Shown: positions 54,225-62,998 of the stretch, piece after piece | How positions within the stretch are numbered: position 1 is the first letter of the stretch | Layout: each line of letters opens with the position of its first letter | NCBI RefSeq assembly: GCF_025770785.1 | Contig: NZ_JANZLA010000004.1 | Coordinates: forward strand, 287,869-351,868 | Direction of reading: 5' to 3' | Source of the DNA: Cellulomonas sp. SG140 | GTDB lineage: Bacteria; Actinomycetota; Actinomycetes; Actinomycetales; Cellulomonadaceae | Length of the DNA stretch: 64,000 nucleotides | Notes under the pieces: model-generated | Seen by the model: only the letters and a program-made list of their open reading frames with translations | Told to the model about the DNA's origin: nothing | Database searches by the model: none | Position numbers and translations under genes: made by a program

Positions 54225-55223
54225 ATCCGTCGTCCCGCCGCTGTCGCGCTCGCCGCCGCCCTGGTGCTGGGGGCGGGCGGCACGGGGGCGTGGGCGTGGC
54301 AGGACGGTCGTCAGCGGCCTGCGGCGGCCCTGGGCTCGGCTCGGGCTGCGGCCGCCGTGAGCGACGATGCGTCGCAGGTGTCCGGCCTGACGGCCCAGGC
54401 CGCGCAGGCGGCGGCGCAGAGCCTGACCGACCACTCCCGTGCCCAGCTGGAGCAGGTCGTCGCCGCGGCGCGTGCCGTGCTCGACGGGAGCGCGGGGCAC
54501 GTGGCCGACGACGCGGTGCGCACGGCCCTCGCGGCGGCGCTCAGCGAGGCCGACCAGGCGCTCGCCGGGACCGTCGCGCCCGCCCGCGCCGCGACTCTCG
54601 GTGCCTCCGTCTCCACCGCCGCGGCGCAGGTGGCCCAGGCGCAGCAGGCGTGGCAGGCCGCGCAGACGGCCGCAGCCCAGGCGGCCGCCCAGGCTGCCGT
54701 GCGGGCGCGTGCGGCGGCGAGCCCGACGCCGACGTCGTCCGTCGACCCCTGCCGCACCACCTACACCGGGCCGCCGTTCTGGACGTCGGTGCCCACCGCG
54801 ACCGGCGACGGCTCGAACGGCAACCTGCCGGCCTCGTCGATGACGGCCCTGTCCTGGACCACCGACTCGCACGGGACCCGCTTCTACCTGCTCACCCCGG
54901 CGGCGCAGGCGCTGGAGAAGCTGAACGTCGCGTTCCGGGCGGCGTTCGGGCACAACCTCGACATCGACCTGGCGTACCGGGACTACGCGACGCAGGTGGC
55001 GATGCGCGCCGCGCTCGGCACCGTCGCCGCGGTGCCGGGGACGTCGCCGCACGGGTACGGCAAGGCGATCGACGTCCCGGAGCTGCCGTGCGAGTACGGG
55101 TGGAGCAGCGTGCAGCGGGCGTGGCTGCTGGCGCACGGTCCGTCGTTCGGCTGGGTGCAGCCGGCGTGGGCGCTGCAGAACGGGTCGGGTCCGGAGTACT
55201 GGCACTACGAGTACACGGGCTGA
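54225..55223 (+). CDS. D-alanyl-D-alanine carboxypeptidase, M15B (VanY-like), apparent ATC start
   Basis: About 332 residues: an N-terminal membrane anchor or signal, a long Ala/Gln-rich helical region that is probably coiled-coil, and a C-terminal M15 zinc peptidase domain with AYRDYATQ, SPHGYGKAIDVPE (first His and Asp ligands) and YWHYEY (WHxE). It should trim stem peptides of peptidoglycan outside the cell. No ATG, GTG or TTG fits: an ideal GGGGAGG lies 6 bases before ATC 54225, which directly precedes the hydrophobic segment. TAGCCT (54160-54165) is a plausible -10 box. The next start, a GTG inside the helix, would destroy the anchor. Confidence 0.85.
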   Translation: MRRPAAVALAAALVLGAGGTGAWAWQDGRQRPAAALGSARAAAAVSDDASQVSGLTAQAAQAAAQSLTDHSRAQLEQVVAAARAVLDGSAGHVADDAVRTALAAALSEADQALAGTVAPARAATLGASVSTAAAQVAQAQQAWQAAQTAAAQAAAQAAVRARAAASPTPTSSVDPCRTTYTGPPFWTSVPTATGDGSNGNLPASSMTALSWTTDSHGTRFYLLTPAAQALEKLNVAFRAAFGHNLDIDLAYRDYATQVAMRAALGTVAAVPGTSPHGYGKAIDVPELPCEYGWSSVQRAWLLAHGPSFGWVQPAWALQNGSGPEYWHYEYTG

Positions 55224-55259
55224 CGGGTCGCCCACGCAGCGCACCGTGACCAGCCACCG

Positions 55260-55724
55260 ATGACCGAGGGGCCGCCCGTGCCGTCCGAGCCGCAACGCCG
55301 GGACGAGGTCCTGGCCGTGTGCCGCTCGGTGGCGGGTTGGGCGGCGGCACGTCCCGACGTCGTCGCGGTCGGGCTGGCCGGGTCGTGGGCGCGTGGCGCT
55401 GCGCGCGCGGACTCCGACGTGGACCTCGTCGTGCTGACCGACGTCCCCGAACGCTGGATCGGAGCGGACGACTGGATCGCGGCGGCGGTCGGCCAGGACG
55501 TGACGCCGGTGCGGACCCAGGCCTGGGGAGTGCTGACCGAGCGACGCGTGCGGCTCACCAGCGGCCTGGAGGTCGAGCTGGGGATCGTGCCGCGGCAGTG
55601 GGCGGACGAGCCGGTGGACGACGGCACCGCGCGGGTGGTGCGCGACGGGTTCCGCGTGCTGCACGACCCGAGGGGTGTCCTGAGCGGGCTGCTCGCGGCG
55701 CTCGGCGTCCGGGGCGACCGCTGA
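55260..55724 (+). CDS. Nucleotidyltransferase-fold protein
   Basis: 154 residues. Pol-beta-type nucleotidyltransferase core: GLAGSWARGAARADSDVDLV gives the GSx(10)DxD metal-binding motif, and a third acidic residue is likely in VELGIVP. Similar stand-alone proteins are antitoxins (MNT), adenylyltransferases or kanamycin-nucleotidyltransferase-like enzymes; no HEPN partner is next to it. No ribosome site is evident before ATG 55260. Confidence 0.8.
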   Translation: MTEGPPVPSEPQRRDEVLAVCRSVAGWAAARPDVVAVGLAGSWARGAARADSDVDLVVLTDVPERWIGADDWIAAAVGQDVTPVRTQAWGVLTERRVRLTSGLEVELGIVPRQWADEPVDDGTARVVRDGFRVLHDPRGVLSGLLAALGVRGDR

Positions 55725-55746
55725 CGAGGGGTGACGCCGGCGCCGG

Positions 55747-56817
55747 TCAGCGGGGGCGGTCGGCGTCCTTGCTGGGCTGCACGCGCTTGGGCTCGCCCGG
55801 CATCTTCGGGTACTCGGGCGGGTAGGGCAGGTCACCCTCGCCCTCGTCGCGCTCCTGGCGGTCGGCCAGCTCCAGCAGCGACTCGATCGAGTGGCGCGGC
55901 TCCCGGTGCGCGACCAGCGGGGCGAACAGGTCCCCGACCTCGGCGAACCGCGCCGGCATCGTCGTGACGTCGAAGTCGTCGGGTGCCACGTCGGCGACCT
56001 CGTCCCAGCGCAGGGGTGCCGACACGGTGGCGCGGGCGTTGGCCCGCACGGAGTAGGCCGAGGCGATGGTGCGGTCACGGGCCATCTGGTTGTAGTCGAC
56101 GAAGATCTTCGAGCCGCGCTCCTCCTTCCACCACTTCACCGTCACCTGCTCCGGCAGCCGGCGGGTCAGCTCCCGGCCGAAGGCGATGGTGGCGCGCCGC
56201 GCCTCCGTGAAGGTCCAGCGCGGCTCGATCGGCACGAAGACGTGGATGCCCCGGCCGCCGGACGTCTTGGGAAACCCCGTCAGGCCGTGCTCGGTCAGCA
56301 GCTCGCGGACGTGCGGCGCGACCCGGGCGGCGTCGGCGAAGTCGGTGCCCGGCTGCGGGTCGAGGTCGATGCGCAGCTGGTCCGGTCGGTCGACGTCGTC
56401 GCGCACCACCGGCCACGGGTGGAAGGTCAGCGTGCCGAGGTTGGCGGCCCACGCGACGACCGCCAGCTCGGTCGGCGCCACCTCGTCGGCCGTGCGGCCG
56501 CTGGGGAAGCCGATCCGGCTGGTCTCGACGTAGTCGGGGGCGCCCTGCGGCACCCGCTTCTGGTAGAACGCGTCCCCCGACGAGTCGGCGCGGGTGGCGC
56601 GCTTGGCGTCCGCGAACCAGCCGCGCGGCCAGCGCTCGAGCGTCGTCGGGCGGTCCAGCAGCGCGCCGAGGATGCCGTCACCCACCGCGACGAAGTACTC
56701 CACCACGTCGAGCTTGGTCAGCCCCCGCTCGCGGAAGTAGACCCGGTCCGGGTTGGACACGCGCACGGTGCGGCCGCGCACCTCGAGCTCGACGGCGGGC
56801 GTGCTGGCGCTCGGCAT
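55747..56817 (-). CDS. LigD-type polymerase/primase domain protein
   Basis: 356 residues. Archaeo-eukaryotic primase-like polymerase of bacterial non-homologous end joining, here as a separate protein without ligase or phosphoesterase domains. The fold starts VSNPDRVYF and the catalytic DxD is in LRIDLDPQPG; TSGGRGIHVFVPI is the nucleotide-binding segment. A charged Pro-rich tail follows. Ku is not in the window. ATG 56817 has TAGCGT (56824-56829, minus strand) 6 bases upstream, so the gene seems leaderless. Confidence 0.93.
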   Translation of the reverse strand: MPSASTPAVELEVRGRTVRVSNPDRVYFRERGLTKLDVVEYFVAVGDGILGALLDRPTTLERWPRGWFADAKRATRADSSGDAFYQKRVPQGAPDYVETSRIGFPSGRTADEVAPTELAVVAWAANLGTLTFHPWPVVRDDVDRPDQLRIDLDPQPGTDFADAARVAPHVRELLTEHGLTGFPKTSGGRGIHVFVPIEPRWTFTEARRATIAFGRELTRRLPEQVTVKWWKEERGSKIFVDYNQMARDRTIASAYSVRANARATVSAPLRWDEVADVAPDDFDVTTMPARFAEVGDLFAPLVAHREPRHSIESLLELADRQERDEGEGDLPYPPEYPKMPGEPKRVQPSKDADRPR

Positions 56818-56874
56818 GGGCTCACGCTAGAGCCGCCCACCGACACCGGCACCCCCTGCCACCGGCCCGCCCGT

Positions 56875-59793
56875 TCAGCTCAGCAGCCCGCGGTGGTGGG
56901 CCACCGCGACGGCCTCCGCGCGGCCGGACACGCCGAGCTTGGCCAGCAGGTTGGAGATGTGCACGGACACGGTCTTGGCGGAGATGAACAGCCGCTCGCC
57001 GATCTGCCGGTTGGACAGCCCCTGGGCCACCAGGCGCAGCACCTCCGCCTCGCGGGCCGTCAGCACGTCGGCCGTCTCCGCCCGGGTGCCGGGCAGCTCC
57101 AGCCGGCCGCGGCGCGCCAGCGCCCGCACCGCGGTGGCCAGCGGCCGCGCCCCCATCGCCTCGGCCTCCGCCAGCGCGGTCAACGCCTGCCCCTGGGCAC
57201 CGCTGCGGTCGCCGACGGCCAGCAGCGCCTCGGCCCACCGCCACCGGGTGCGGGCCACCTCGTACCGGAACCCGCTGCCGAACTCCGCCACCGCCGCCGC
57301 CCACAGCTCCGGCTCCGGCCGACCGGTCAGCCGCGCGTGCTCGGCGCGGGCCCGGGCCGCCCAGCCGCGACCCTCCGGTCCCAGCCGGCCACCGCGTGGA
57401 CGACCCTTCACCGCGGTGTCTTCGGCGTGCGACAGCAGCCGCTCACCGGCCTCGAGCCGCCGCGTGACGTCCCGGCCGGCGAGCCGCTCCTCCTCCGCCG
57501 CGTCCGCGTGCGCCGCCAGCGCGAGCGCGCACACCCAGATGCCGCCCAGCACGTACTCGCCCCAGGAGGCGGCGACCCCGGTCAGCACGTCGGCGGCCAG
57601 CTCGACCGCGGCGTCCGGCTCGCCCCGCCACGTCAGCGCGTCCACCGTGGTGCCGCCCGCGATCAGCAGGATCTGCGGGTCCCGGTCCCGGTGGGTGACC
57701 AGCGCCCGGCCGCGCTCGACGGCGTCCTCGTCACCCCGCGCGACGGCGGCGTACGTGCACGCCACGGACAGCCAGGACGTGTGCTCGTCCCACTGGTCGA
57801 CGGGGGCCCGCGCCGCCGACCCGGGCGTCAGGTCGCCGGACTGGTACCGGATCAGCTCCGCCATCCAGCGCAGCTCGAGGGTGTAGGCACCGCGGCCGGC
57901 GCCGAGCCGCTCGGCGCGCGCCACGCTGCTCGCCGCGAGCGCGGCCGCCCCGGCGAGGTCACCGGCGTAGTACCGGCCGGACACCAGGTTGAACCGGGTC
58001 CGCAGCTCCGTCGCCAGGTCCCCGGACTCCTCGGCACGCACCAGCGCCGCCTCGAGCAGCTCCTCGGACCGTTCCGGCGACTCCCGCACCAGCAGCGCCC
58101 GTGTGGTCAGCGCGTCCGACTCCGCGTCGGTGGCACCCACGGCCCGCGCCACCTCGAGCGCCTGCGCCGCGACCACCTCCGCCTCCTCGTCGAGGTCCAC
58201 GTTCATCGCCGCGCGCGCGTACGTCGCGAGCGCCCACGCGCGGTCGGCGGACGGCTCGTCGAGCACCGCAACGGCGCGGGACGCCTCGGTCCGGGCCTCG
58301 TGCACCCGGTCCGCGTCGAGCAGGAACCGGGCGAGCGCCGTGCGGCAGCCCGCCTGGCGGCGGGGGTCGTGGCCGGTCTCGTCGACCGCTGCGCGGGCCA
58401 GCTGCAGGGCGTGGTCCGCCCGCCCGGCCTCCGATGCCGCTCCCGCCGCCAGGCCCAGGAGCGCCACGTGGTCCTCCGGCAGCCCGGCGGCCGCACGAGG
58501 TGCCGCGTCCCACAGCCGGAGGACCACCTCGAGGTGCTGCAGCTGCTCCTCGGGCGCCAGCACGGCCTGCGCCTCGCGGGCCGCGGCGTAGGAGGCGGTG
58601 AGCGCGACGTCGAGGTCCGGCGCGCGCAGCGCGTGGCTGGCCAGGCGGGCGGACGAGGCGACGGTCGGGTCGGCCTGCATCGCCCGGAGGTAGGCGCGGT
58701 GCAGGCCCGACTTCTCGCCCGGCAGCAGGTCCCCGTACACCGCCTCGGCCAGCAGGGCGTGCCGGAACGCGATGCGGCCGCCGTCCTCGGCGGCCAGCAC
58801 GTGCTGGGCGACGGCGTCCCGCAGGGCGAGGTCGACGGCGCCCGGCCCGCTCAGCACCGCGGAGTCGTCGGCCGCGGCCGCGGCGCGCAGCAGCGTCTCC
58901 GGGACGCTGCGTCCCGCGGCGGCGACCAGCTCCGCCAGCCGCTGGGACGCGGGCTGCAGCGCCTCCAGCCGCACGCGCAGCACGTCGACCAGGGACCACG
59001 GCAGCTCGTCCGTCTCGGGACCGGCCGCCAGCAGCTCCTCGGCGAAGTACGCGTTGCCCTCCGAGCGGGCGACCACCCGGCCGAAGGTGTCGTCGTCCAA
59101 GGGAGCACCGAGCACGGCCGTGGTGAACTCCCGCAGCTCCGGCTCGTCGAACGGCAGCAGCTCCAGCCGTTGCACGCGCGGGTGCCGCACCAGCTCGGCG
59201 ATCAGCGGGCGCAGGGCGTGGCGGCGGTGCAGGTCGTCCGTGCGGTACGTGGCGACCAGCAGCAGGTGCTGCATGGCGAGCCGGCTGACCAGGAACCGCA
59301 GCAGGTCCCGCGAGGAGGCGTCCGCCCAGTGCAGGTCCTCCAGGACCACCAGCAGCGGCCGCTCGGCCGTGCCCATGCGGGCCAGCACGTCCGCCACGCC
59401 CTCGAACAGCTCGAACCGGTCCTGGGCGTCGTCGGCCCGGGCCGGCCGGTCCGTCCCGCCGGGCAGCAGCCGGCCCAGCGCCGGGCGGTCCGCCACCACC
59501 GCGTCGACCACGTCCGGCTCCACGCCCTGCAGCGTCGCGAGCGCCGCCGCGAACGGCAGGTACGGCAGCCCGATCTCACCGAGGTCGACGCACGCCGACA
59601 CGACCGTCCGGGCGCCGGACTGCTTGGCCAGGCTCCTCACGTGGCGCACCAGCCGCGTCTTGCCGACGCCGGCGTCACCGGCGACCACCACCAGCGACGG
59701 GTCGCCCGCGCTCGCGCCCTCGAACGCCTCCCAGAGGCGCTCGACCTGTGCCGCACGGGCGACGAACGGCGTGCTCATCGGGCTGCGTGCCAT
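56875..59793 (-). CDS. Large ATP-binding LuxR-family regulator (MalT/LAL type)
   Basis: About 972 residues: an N-terminal AAA-type ATPase (Walker A GDAGVGKTRL, Walker B LLVVLEDLHWAD), a long helical region of TPR-like repeats, and a C-terminal LuxR helix-turn-helix (LTAREAEVLRLVAQGLSNRQ and SAKTVSVHISNLLAKLG). LAL regulators are ATP- and ligand-dependent activators. Targets are unknown; the repeat array at 60143-60195 upstream of its operon is a candidate. The start is not certain: ATG 59793 or GTG 59817, the latter with AAGGAGG about 11 bases upstream. It overlaps the small gene before it. Confidence 0.93.
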   Translation of the reverse strand: MARSPMSTPFVARAAQVERLWEAFEGASAGDPSLVVVAGDAGVGKTRLVRHVRSLAKQSGARTVVSACVDLGEIGLPYLPFAAALATLQGVEPDVVDAVVADRPALGRLLPGGTDRPARADDAQDRFELFEGVADVLARMGTAERPLLVVLEDLHWADASSRDLLRFLVSRLAMQHLLLVATYRTDDLHRRHALRPLIAELVRHPRVQRLELLPFDEPELREFTTAVLGAPLDDDTFGRVVARSEGNAYFAEELLAAGPETDELPWSLVDVLRVRLEALQPASQRLAELVAAAGRSVPETLLRAAAAADDSAVLSGPGAVDLALRDAVAQHVLAAEDGGRIAFRHALLAEAVYGDLLPGEKSGLHRAYLRAMQADPTVASSARLASHALRAPDLDVALTASYAAAREAQAVLAPEEQLQHLEVVLRLWDAAPRAAAGLPEDHVALLGLAAGAASEAGRADHALQLARAAVDETGHDPRRQAGCRTALARFLLDADRVHEARTEASRAVAVLDEPSADRAWALATYARAAMNVDLDEEAEVVAAQALEVARAVGATDAESDALTTRALLVRESPERSEELLEAALVRAEESGDLATELRTRFNLVSGRYYAGDLAGAAALAASSVARAERLGAGRGAYTLELRWMAELIRYQSGDLTPGSAARAPVDQWDEHTSWLSVACTYAAVARGDEDAVERGRALVTHRDRDPQILLIAGGTTVDALTWRGEPDAAVELAADVLTGVAASWGEYVLGGIWVCALALAAHADAAEEERLAGRDVTRRLEAGERLLSHAEDTAVKGRPRGGRLGPEGRGWAARARAEHARLTGRPEPELWAAAVAEFGSGFRYEVARTRWRWAEALLAVGDRSGAQGQALTALAEAEAMGARPLATAVRALARRGRLELPGTRAETADVLTAREAEVLRLVAQGLSNRQIGERLFISAKTVSVHISNLLAKLGVSGRAEAVAVAHHRGLLS

Positions 59794-60023
59794 GCCCCCG
59801 ATCCTCGCAGGGACCACCCACGCAGCCACCTCCTTACCGACCCACGGCCGCCCGACCGCTGCCGGTCGGCGGCGTCGCGGTGCGCGGCGCGCTCGGCACG
59901 GGCTGCACGGCTGAGGTACGCCGCCCGGCGTGCCTCGCCCAGCTCGTCCAGCAGGTGCTCGCGACGGTAGGCCAGCTCGGCGTCGACCGCCGGTGCCTGC
60001 CACGTCCTCGTGATCTCGATCAT
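59775..60023 (-). CDS. Small basic protein preceding the LuxR gene
   Basis: 82 residues, helical and Arg/Ala-rich (LAYRREHLLDELGEARRAAY) with a Trp/Gly-rich C-terminus. No motif known. GGGGAG precedes ATG 60023. Its end overlaps the LuxR start by 19 bases, so both are probably translated from one mRNA. Confidence 0.6.
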   Translation of the reverse strand: MIEITRTWQAPAVDAELAYRREHLLDELGEARRAAYLSRAARAERAAHRDAADRQRSGGRGSVRRWLRGWSLRGSGAWHAAR

Positions 60024-60142
60024 GGTGGTCCGCTCCCCGTCCTTCGTCCTTCTCCGTGTGATGACCCCAAGGTCGTCGTGAGGCCCGGGTCGGCGGATCG
60101 GTCGATCGCCCAGTCCTGCGGATGCGGTGCGCCCGACGAGGT

Positions 60143-60195
60143 CTGAGGTGGCCCCGGCGGCCCCTGAGGTGGCCAGCCCGCCGTGCTGAGGCGGC
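60143..60195. promoter_or_regulatory. Three direct repeats at helical spacing
   Basis: CTGAGGTGGCC at 60143 and 60164, and CTGAGGCGGC at 60186, recur every 21-22 bases, about two DNA turns, with an inverted CTCAGG nearby (60209). They lie in the 369-base gap between the LuxR operon (minus) and the PspC gene (plus); the rest of the gap (60024-60392) shows no gene. Phased direct repeats are typical sites for cooperative activators such as LAL or OmpR-type proteins. Confidence 0.55.
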
Positions 60196-60392
60196 GCGCC
60201 GAGGGGCTCAGGGACGAACCGGGGACGGATCAGGGCTGTCCCGGATGGGCCGGGACGGACCCCCGACGCCAGGCTGGGAGCACACCGGCCCGTACGGAGC
60301 CGGCACCACGACGAGACGGCGCACGGCGCCGGGAGCGCGGGACGACCGACGGGCGGACACCCGCCCCGGACGTCCGGTGACGGGAGGACGAG

Positions 60393-60638
60393 ATGAGCAC
60401 CATCCAGGAGCCGCTGGGCCGTACGGGCCTGATCCGGGTCTACGAGGGGCGGGTCGTCGCCGGCGTGTGCGCCGGCATCGGGCGGCGCATCGGCCTGGGC
60501 CCGTGGGTGACGCGGCTGCTGTTCCTGCTGGCCAACCTGGTGATCCCCGGCAGCTTCCTCATCGTCTACATCGCGCTGTGGATCCTCATGCCGATCGAGT
60601 CGCCGGTGTGGCGGCCGGCCCCGCCGGTGCGTCGCTGA
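60393..60638 (+). CDS. PspC-domain membrane protein
   Basis: 81 residues. The PspC signature is clear: LIRVYEGRVVAGVCAGIGRR, then a hydrophobic helix (TRLLFLLANLVIPGSFLIVY) and IALWILMPIE. PspC domains help sense envelope stress in phage-shock systems; in actinobacteria short forms often act alone. GGGAGGACGAG precedes ATG 60393. It lies opposite the LuxR operon, with the direct-repeat array between them. Confidence 0.9.
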   Translation: MSTIQEPLGRTGLIRVYEGRVVAGVCAGIGRRIGLGPWVTRLLFLLANLVIPGSFLIVYIALWILMPIESPVWRPAPPVRR

Positions 60639-60750
60639 CCCCTCCGGCACGTGCGGCAGGGCCGGGCGCGGCCGGTCGGCGGCCGTGGATCACCCATCGG
60701 TGCGCGCGCCTCGGAGGGCGCCGCGGACGACCATCGGGCACGCTGGTCCC

Positions 60751-61194
60751 GTGGGCGACGTCCGAGACCTCTCCAGCGCACCGAGTGCGCGCCGGAGCGG
60801 CTGGCGCCCGGTCGACGACGAGCTGACGCTGCGCGCCGAGCGGCACGCACCTCGGCTGGCCCGCCACTGGGTGATGCGAGCCATCGCGGCCGAGGGTGTG
60901 GTCGGCTCGAACAACCAGGTGATCGAGCTGCTGACCGGTGAGCTGGTCTCCAACGCGGTGGTGCACGGGCCCGTCGACGGCGAGGTGCTGGTGGGCCTGC
61001 GGATCGACCGGCGCACCGTCCGGGTGAGCGTCCGGGACACCGGCCAGGGCCGCCCCCGCGTGCGGCACCCCGAGCCGACCGCGCCGAGCGGCCGCGGCCT
61101 GGCCCTGGTCGAGGCGTTGTCGTCCGCATGGGGCACCGCGACCCACCCCGACGGCGGCAAGACGGTGTGGTTCGACGTCGAGCTGGAGGACTAG
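60751..61194 (+). CDS. RsbW-like ATP-binding protein (HATPase)
   Basis: 147 residues. GHKL ATPase of the anti-sigma/serine kinase type: N box ELLTGELVSNAVVHG, G1 box VRDTGQGRP and G2 box SGRGLALVEAL. Many such actinobacterial proteins are anti-sigma factors or regulators of two-partner switches. Partners are not adjacent, although an ECF sigma factor gene is 1.8 kb on. GTG 60751 has CACGCT (60739-60744) 6 bases upstream, a variant of the leaderless pattern. Confidence 0.88.
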   Translation: MGDVRDLSSAPSARRSGWRPVDDELTLRAERHAPRLARHWVMRAIAAEGVVGSNNQVIELLTGELVSNAVVHGPVDGEVLVGLRIDRRTVRVSVRDTGQGRPRVRHPEPTAPSGRGLALVEALSSAWGTATHPDGGKTVWFDVELED

Positions 61195-61274
61195 AGCCGA
61201 CCTCGTCGGCCGTCCCGGCGACGGTTCGGGGGGCGTGCCGGCCCCGCTGGCCTGGGCGTTCGTCGCTCTCCCGG

Positions 61275-61302
61275 TGCGACCTGAGACCCTACGGCGTAGT
61301 TT
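61275..61302 (+). promoter_or_regulatory. Probable promoter of the MinD-like gene
   Basis: TGCGAC (61275-61280), a 16-base spacer and TAGTTT (61297-61302) lie about 80 bases before ATG 61384, which has its own ribosome site (AAGGAG). Confidence 0.45.
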
Positions 61303-61383
61303 CGTCGCGCATGCGTGGGTTGTCCGCGCGACGGAGCTGCGCAGATTCGGGCACAGCGGTGGACGACGAAGGAGCGCTCGGGG

Positions 61384-62856
61384 ATGACCGACGGCAGCAG
61401 CCTGACGACCAGCACGGGGCGTGTCCCCACCATCACGGCCGAGGTCCGCGACGACGGCACGGGCGAGCTGGTGGTGGACGGCGACCGCCGTCCGGTGGTT
61501 CGCGAGGACCTGGCGCAGGCCGGTGCCGAGGTGACGTCGCAGGTCGCGGCGCTGGCCGCGGAGCTCGGCAGGCCGCTGCCGGTGCAGGTGCGCGACCCCG
61601 ACGGGGTGTGGTCGCTGCTGATCCACCCGGACGGACGGGTGGACGAGGCGCCGCGGGAGCCCGACGAGCCCGACGAGCTTGCGCCGCCGGTGCCGGCCGC
61701 GCCGATACCTTCCGGCGCACCGGTGCCGGGAGCCTCCGCGCCGATCGGCGCCCCCGTGCCGACCGCCGGGCCCACGCCGGCCGGTGCGGCGGCTCCCGCC
61801 TCGTCGTCGGACGCCCGCACCGCGGAGGCGCGCACCGCCGAGGCCCGCGCCACCGACACCCGCAGCACGGAGACCCGCACCACCGCCGACGCCGCCGCCA
61901 GCCGGCGCCGCGACGGCGAGGTGCTGCCCACGCTCGAGGACCTGGTGTCCGTCCGCCGGTCGGACCGCAACGGCCCCGCCCGCCAGGGCTGGCAGCGCGG
62001 CGTGCGCACGCTGACGTTCGGCGCCGTCAAGCCGGGGCCGGGCCGCGCCGAGCGCCGGCTGCGTGCCGACGTCGCGGCCGTGCGCCGGTCCCTCGACGGC
62101 CCGCGCACCGTCGTGGTGATCAACCCCAAGGGCGGCGCCCACAAGACGACGGCCACCATGCTGCTCGCCTCGACGTTCGGGCTGCAGCGCGGCGGGTACA
62201 CCCTCGCCTGGGACAACAACGAGACGCACGGCACCCTGGGCTGGCGGTCCGCGCCCTCGGACCACACCCGCACCGCCGTCGACCTGCTGCGCTCGCTGCC
62301 GACGCTGACCTCGCACGGCGCCGTGCGGATCGGCGACCTCGACGGGTACATGCGCACCCAGCCGACCGAGCAGTTCGACGTGCTCGCCTCGGACGAGAAC
62401 GCCGCCTCGGTCGCCTCCGTCGACGCGGAGAGCTTCCAGCGTCTGCACCGGCTGCTGTCGCAGTTCTACCGGGTGCTGGTGGTCGACACGGGCAACAACA
62501 TGCGCGCCTCCAACTGGCGTGCGGCCGTCGACTCCGCCGACCAGCTGGTGGTGGTCACCACGGTCCGCGAGGACACCGCGCAGTCGGCCGCGTGGGCCCT
62601 GGACGCCCTGCGGGCGATGGGCCACGAGGACGCCGTCCGCAAGGCGGTGACCGTGCTGTCCGCACCCGACCCCAAGGTGGACAAGGCGCTGGCCAAGCGG
62701 CTGCGCAACCACTTCGGGGCGCTGACCAGGACGGTCGTCGAGGTGCCCTACGAGCGGGCGCTGGTGTCCGGCGGGCCGATCGACTACGAGAAGCTGCGGC
62801 CGGCCACCCGGCGGGCGTGGCTGCGGGCGACGGCGGCGGTGGCCGAGGGGCTCTGA
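61384..62856 (+). CDS. MinD/ParA-like ATPase with Pro-rich N-terminus (EspI-like)
   Basis: 490 residues. A small N-terminal beta domain (EVRDDGTGELVVDG), a Pro/Ala/Thr linker, then a MinD-type ATPase with deviant Walker A KGGAHKTT (Lys249), switch region WDNNETHGTLGW and Walker B-like VLVVDTGNN. This plan resembles EspI and related ATPases that accompany type VII secretion loci, but no ESX genes are in the window. It may act in positioning, secretion control or surface biogenesis. Confidence 0.85.
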   Translation: MTDGSSLTTSTGRVPTITAEVRDDGTGELVVDGDRRPVVREDLAQAGAEVTSQVAALAAELGRPLPVQVRDPDGVWSLLIHPDGRVDEAPREPDEPDELAPPVPAAPIPSGAPVPGASAPIGAPVPTAGPTPAGAAAPASSSDARTAEARTAEARATDTRSTETRTTADAAASRRRDGEVLPTLEDLVSVRRSDRNGPARQGWQRGVRTLTFGAVKPGPGRAERRLRADVAAVRRSLDGPRTVVVINPKGGAHKTTATMLLASTFGLQRGGYTLAWDNNETHGTLGWRSAPSDHTRTAVDLLRSLPTLTSHGAVRIGDLDGYMRTQPTEQFDVLASDENAASVASVDAESFQRLHRLLSQFYRVLVVDTGNNMRASNWRAAVDSADQLVVVTTVREDTAQSAAWALDALRAMGHEDAVRKAVTVLSAPDPKVDKALAKRLRNHFGALTRTVVEVPYERALVSGGPIDYEKLRPATRRAWLRATAAVAEGL

Positions 62857-62998
62857 GGGCTCGTCGTCGAGCGCCTGCGCGGACCGTGCGCAGAGCGCCC
62901 GCGCGGCGTGCGGCGGTTCCGCACCGTGCGGCGTGCAAGATCCGGCACGCTGGGCACACCACAGGGGTGTCCGTGCGTCCGCGCCTCCAGGAGCCACC

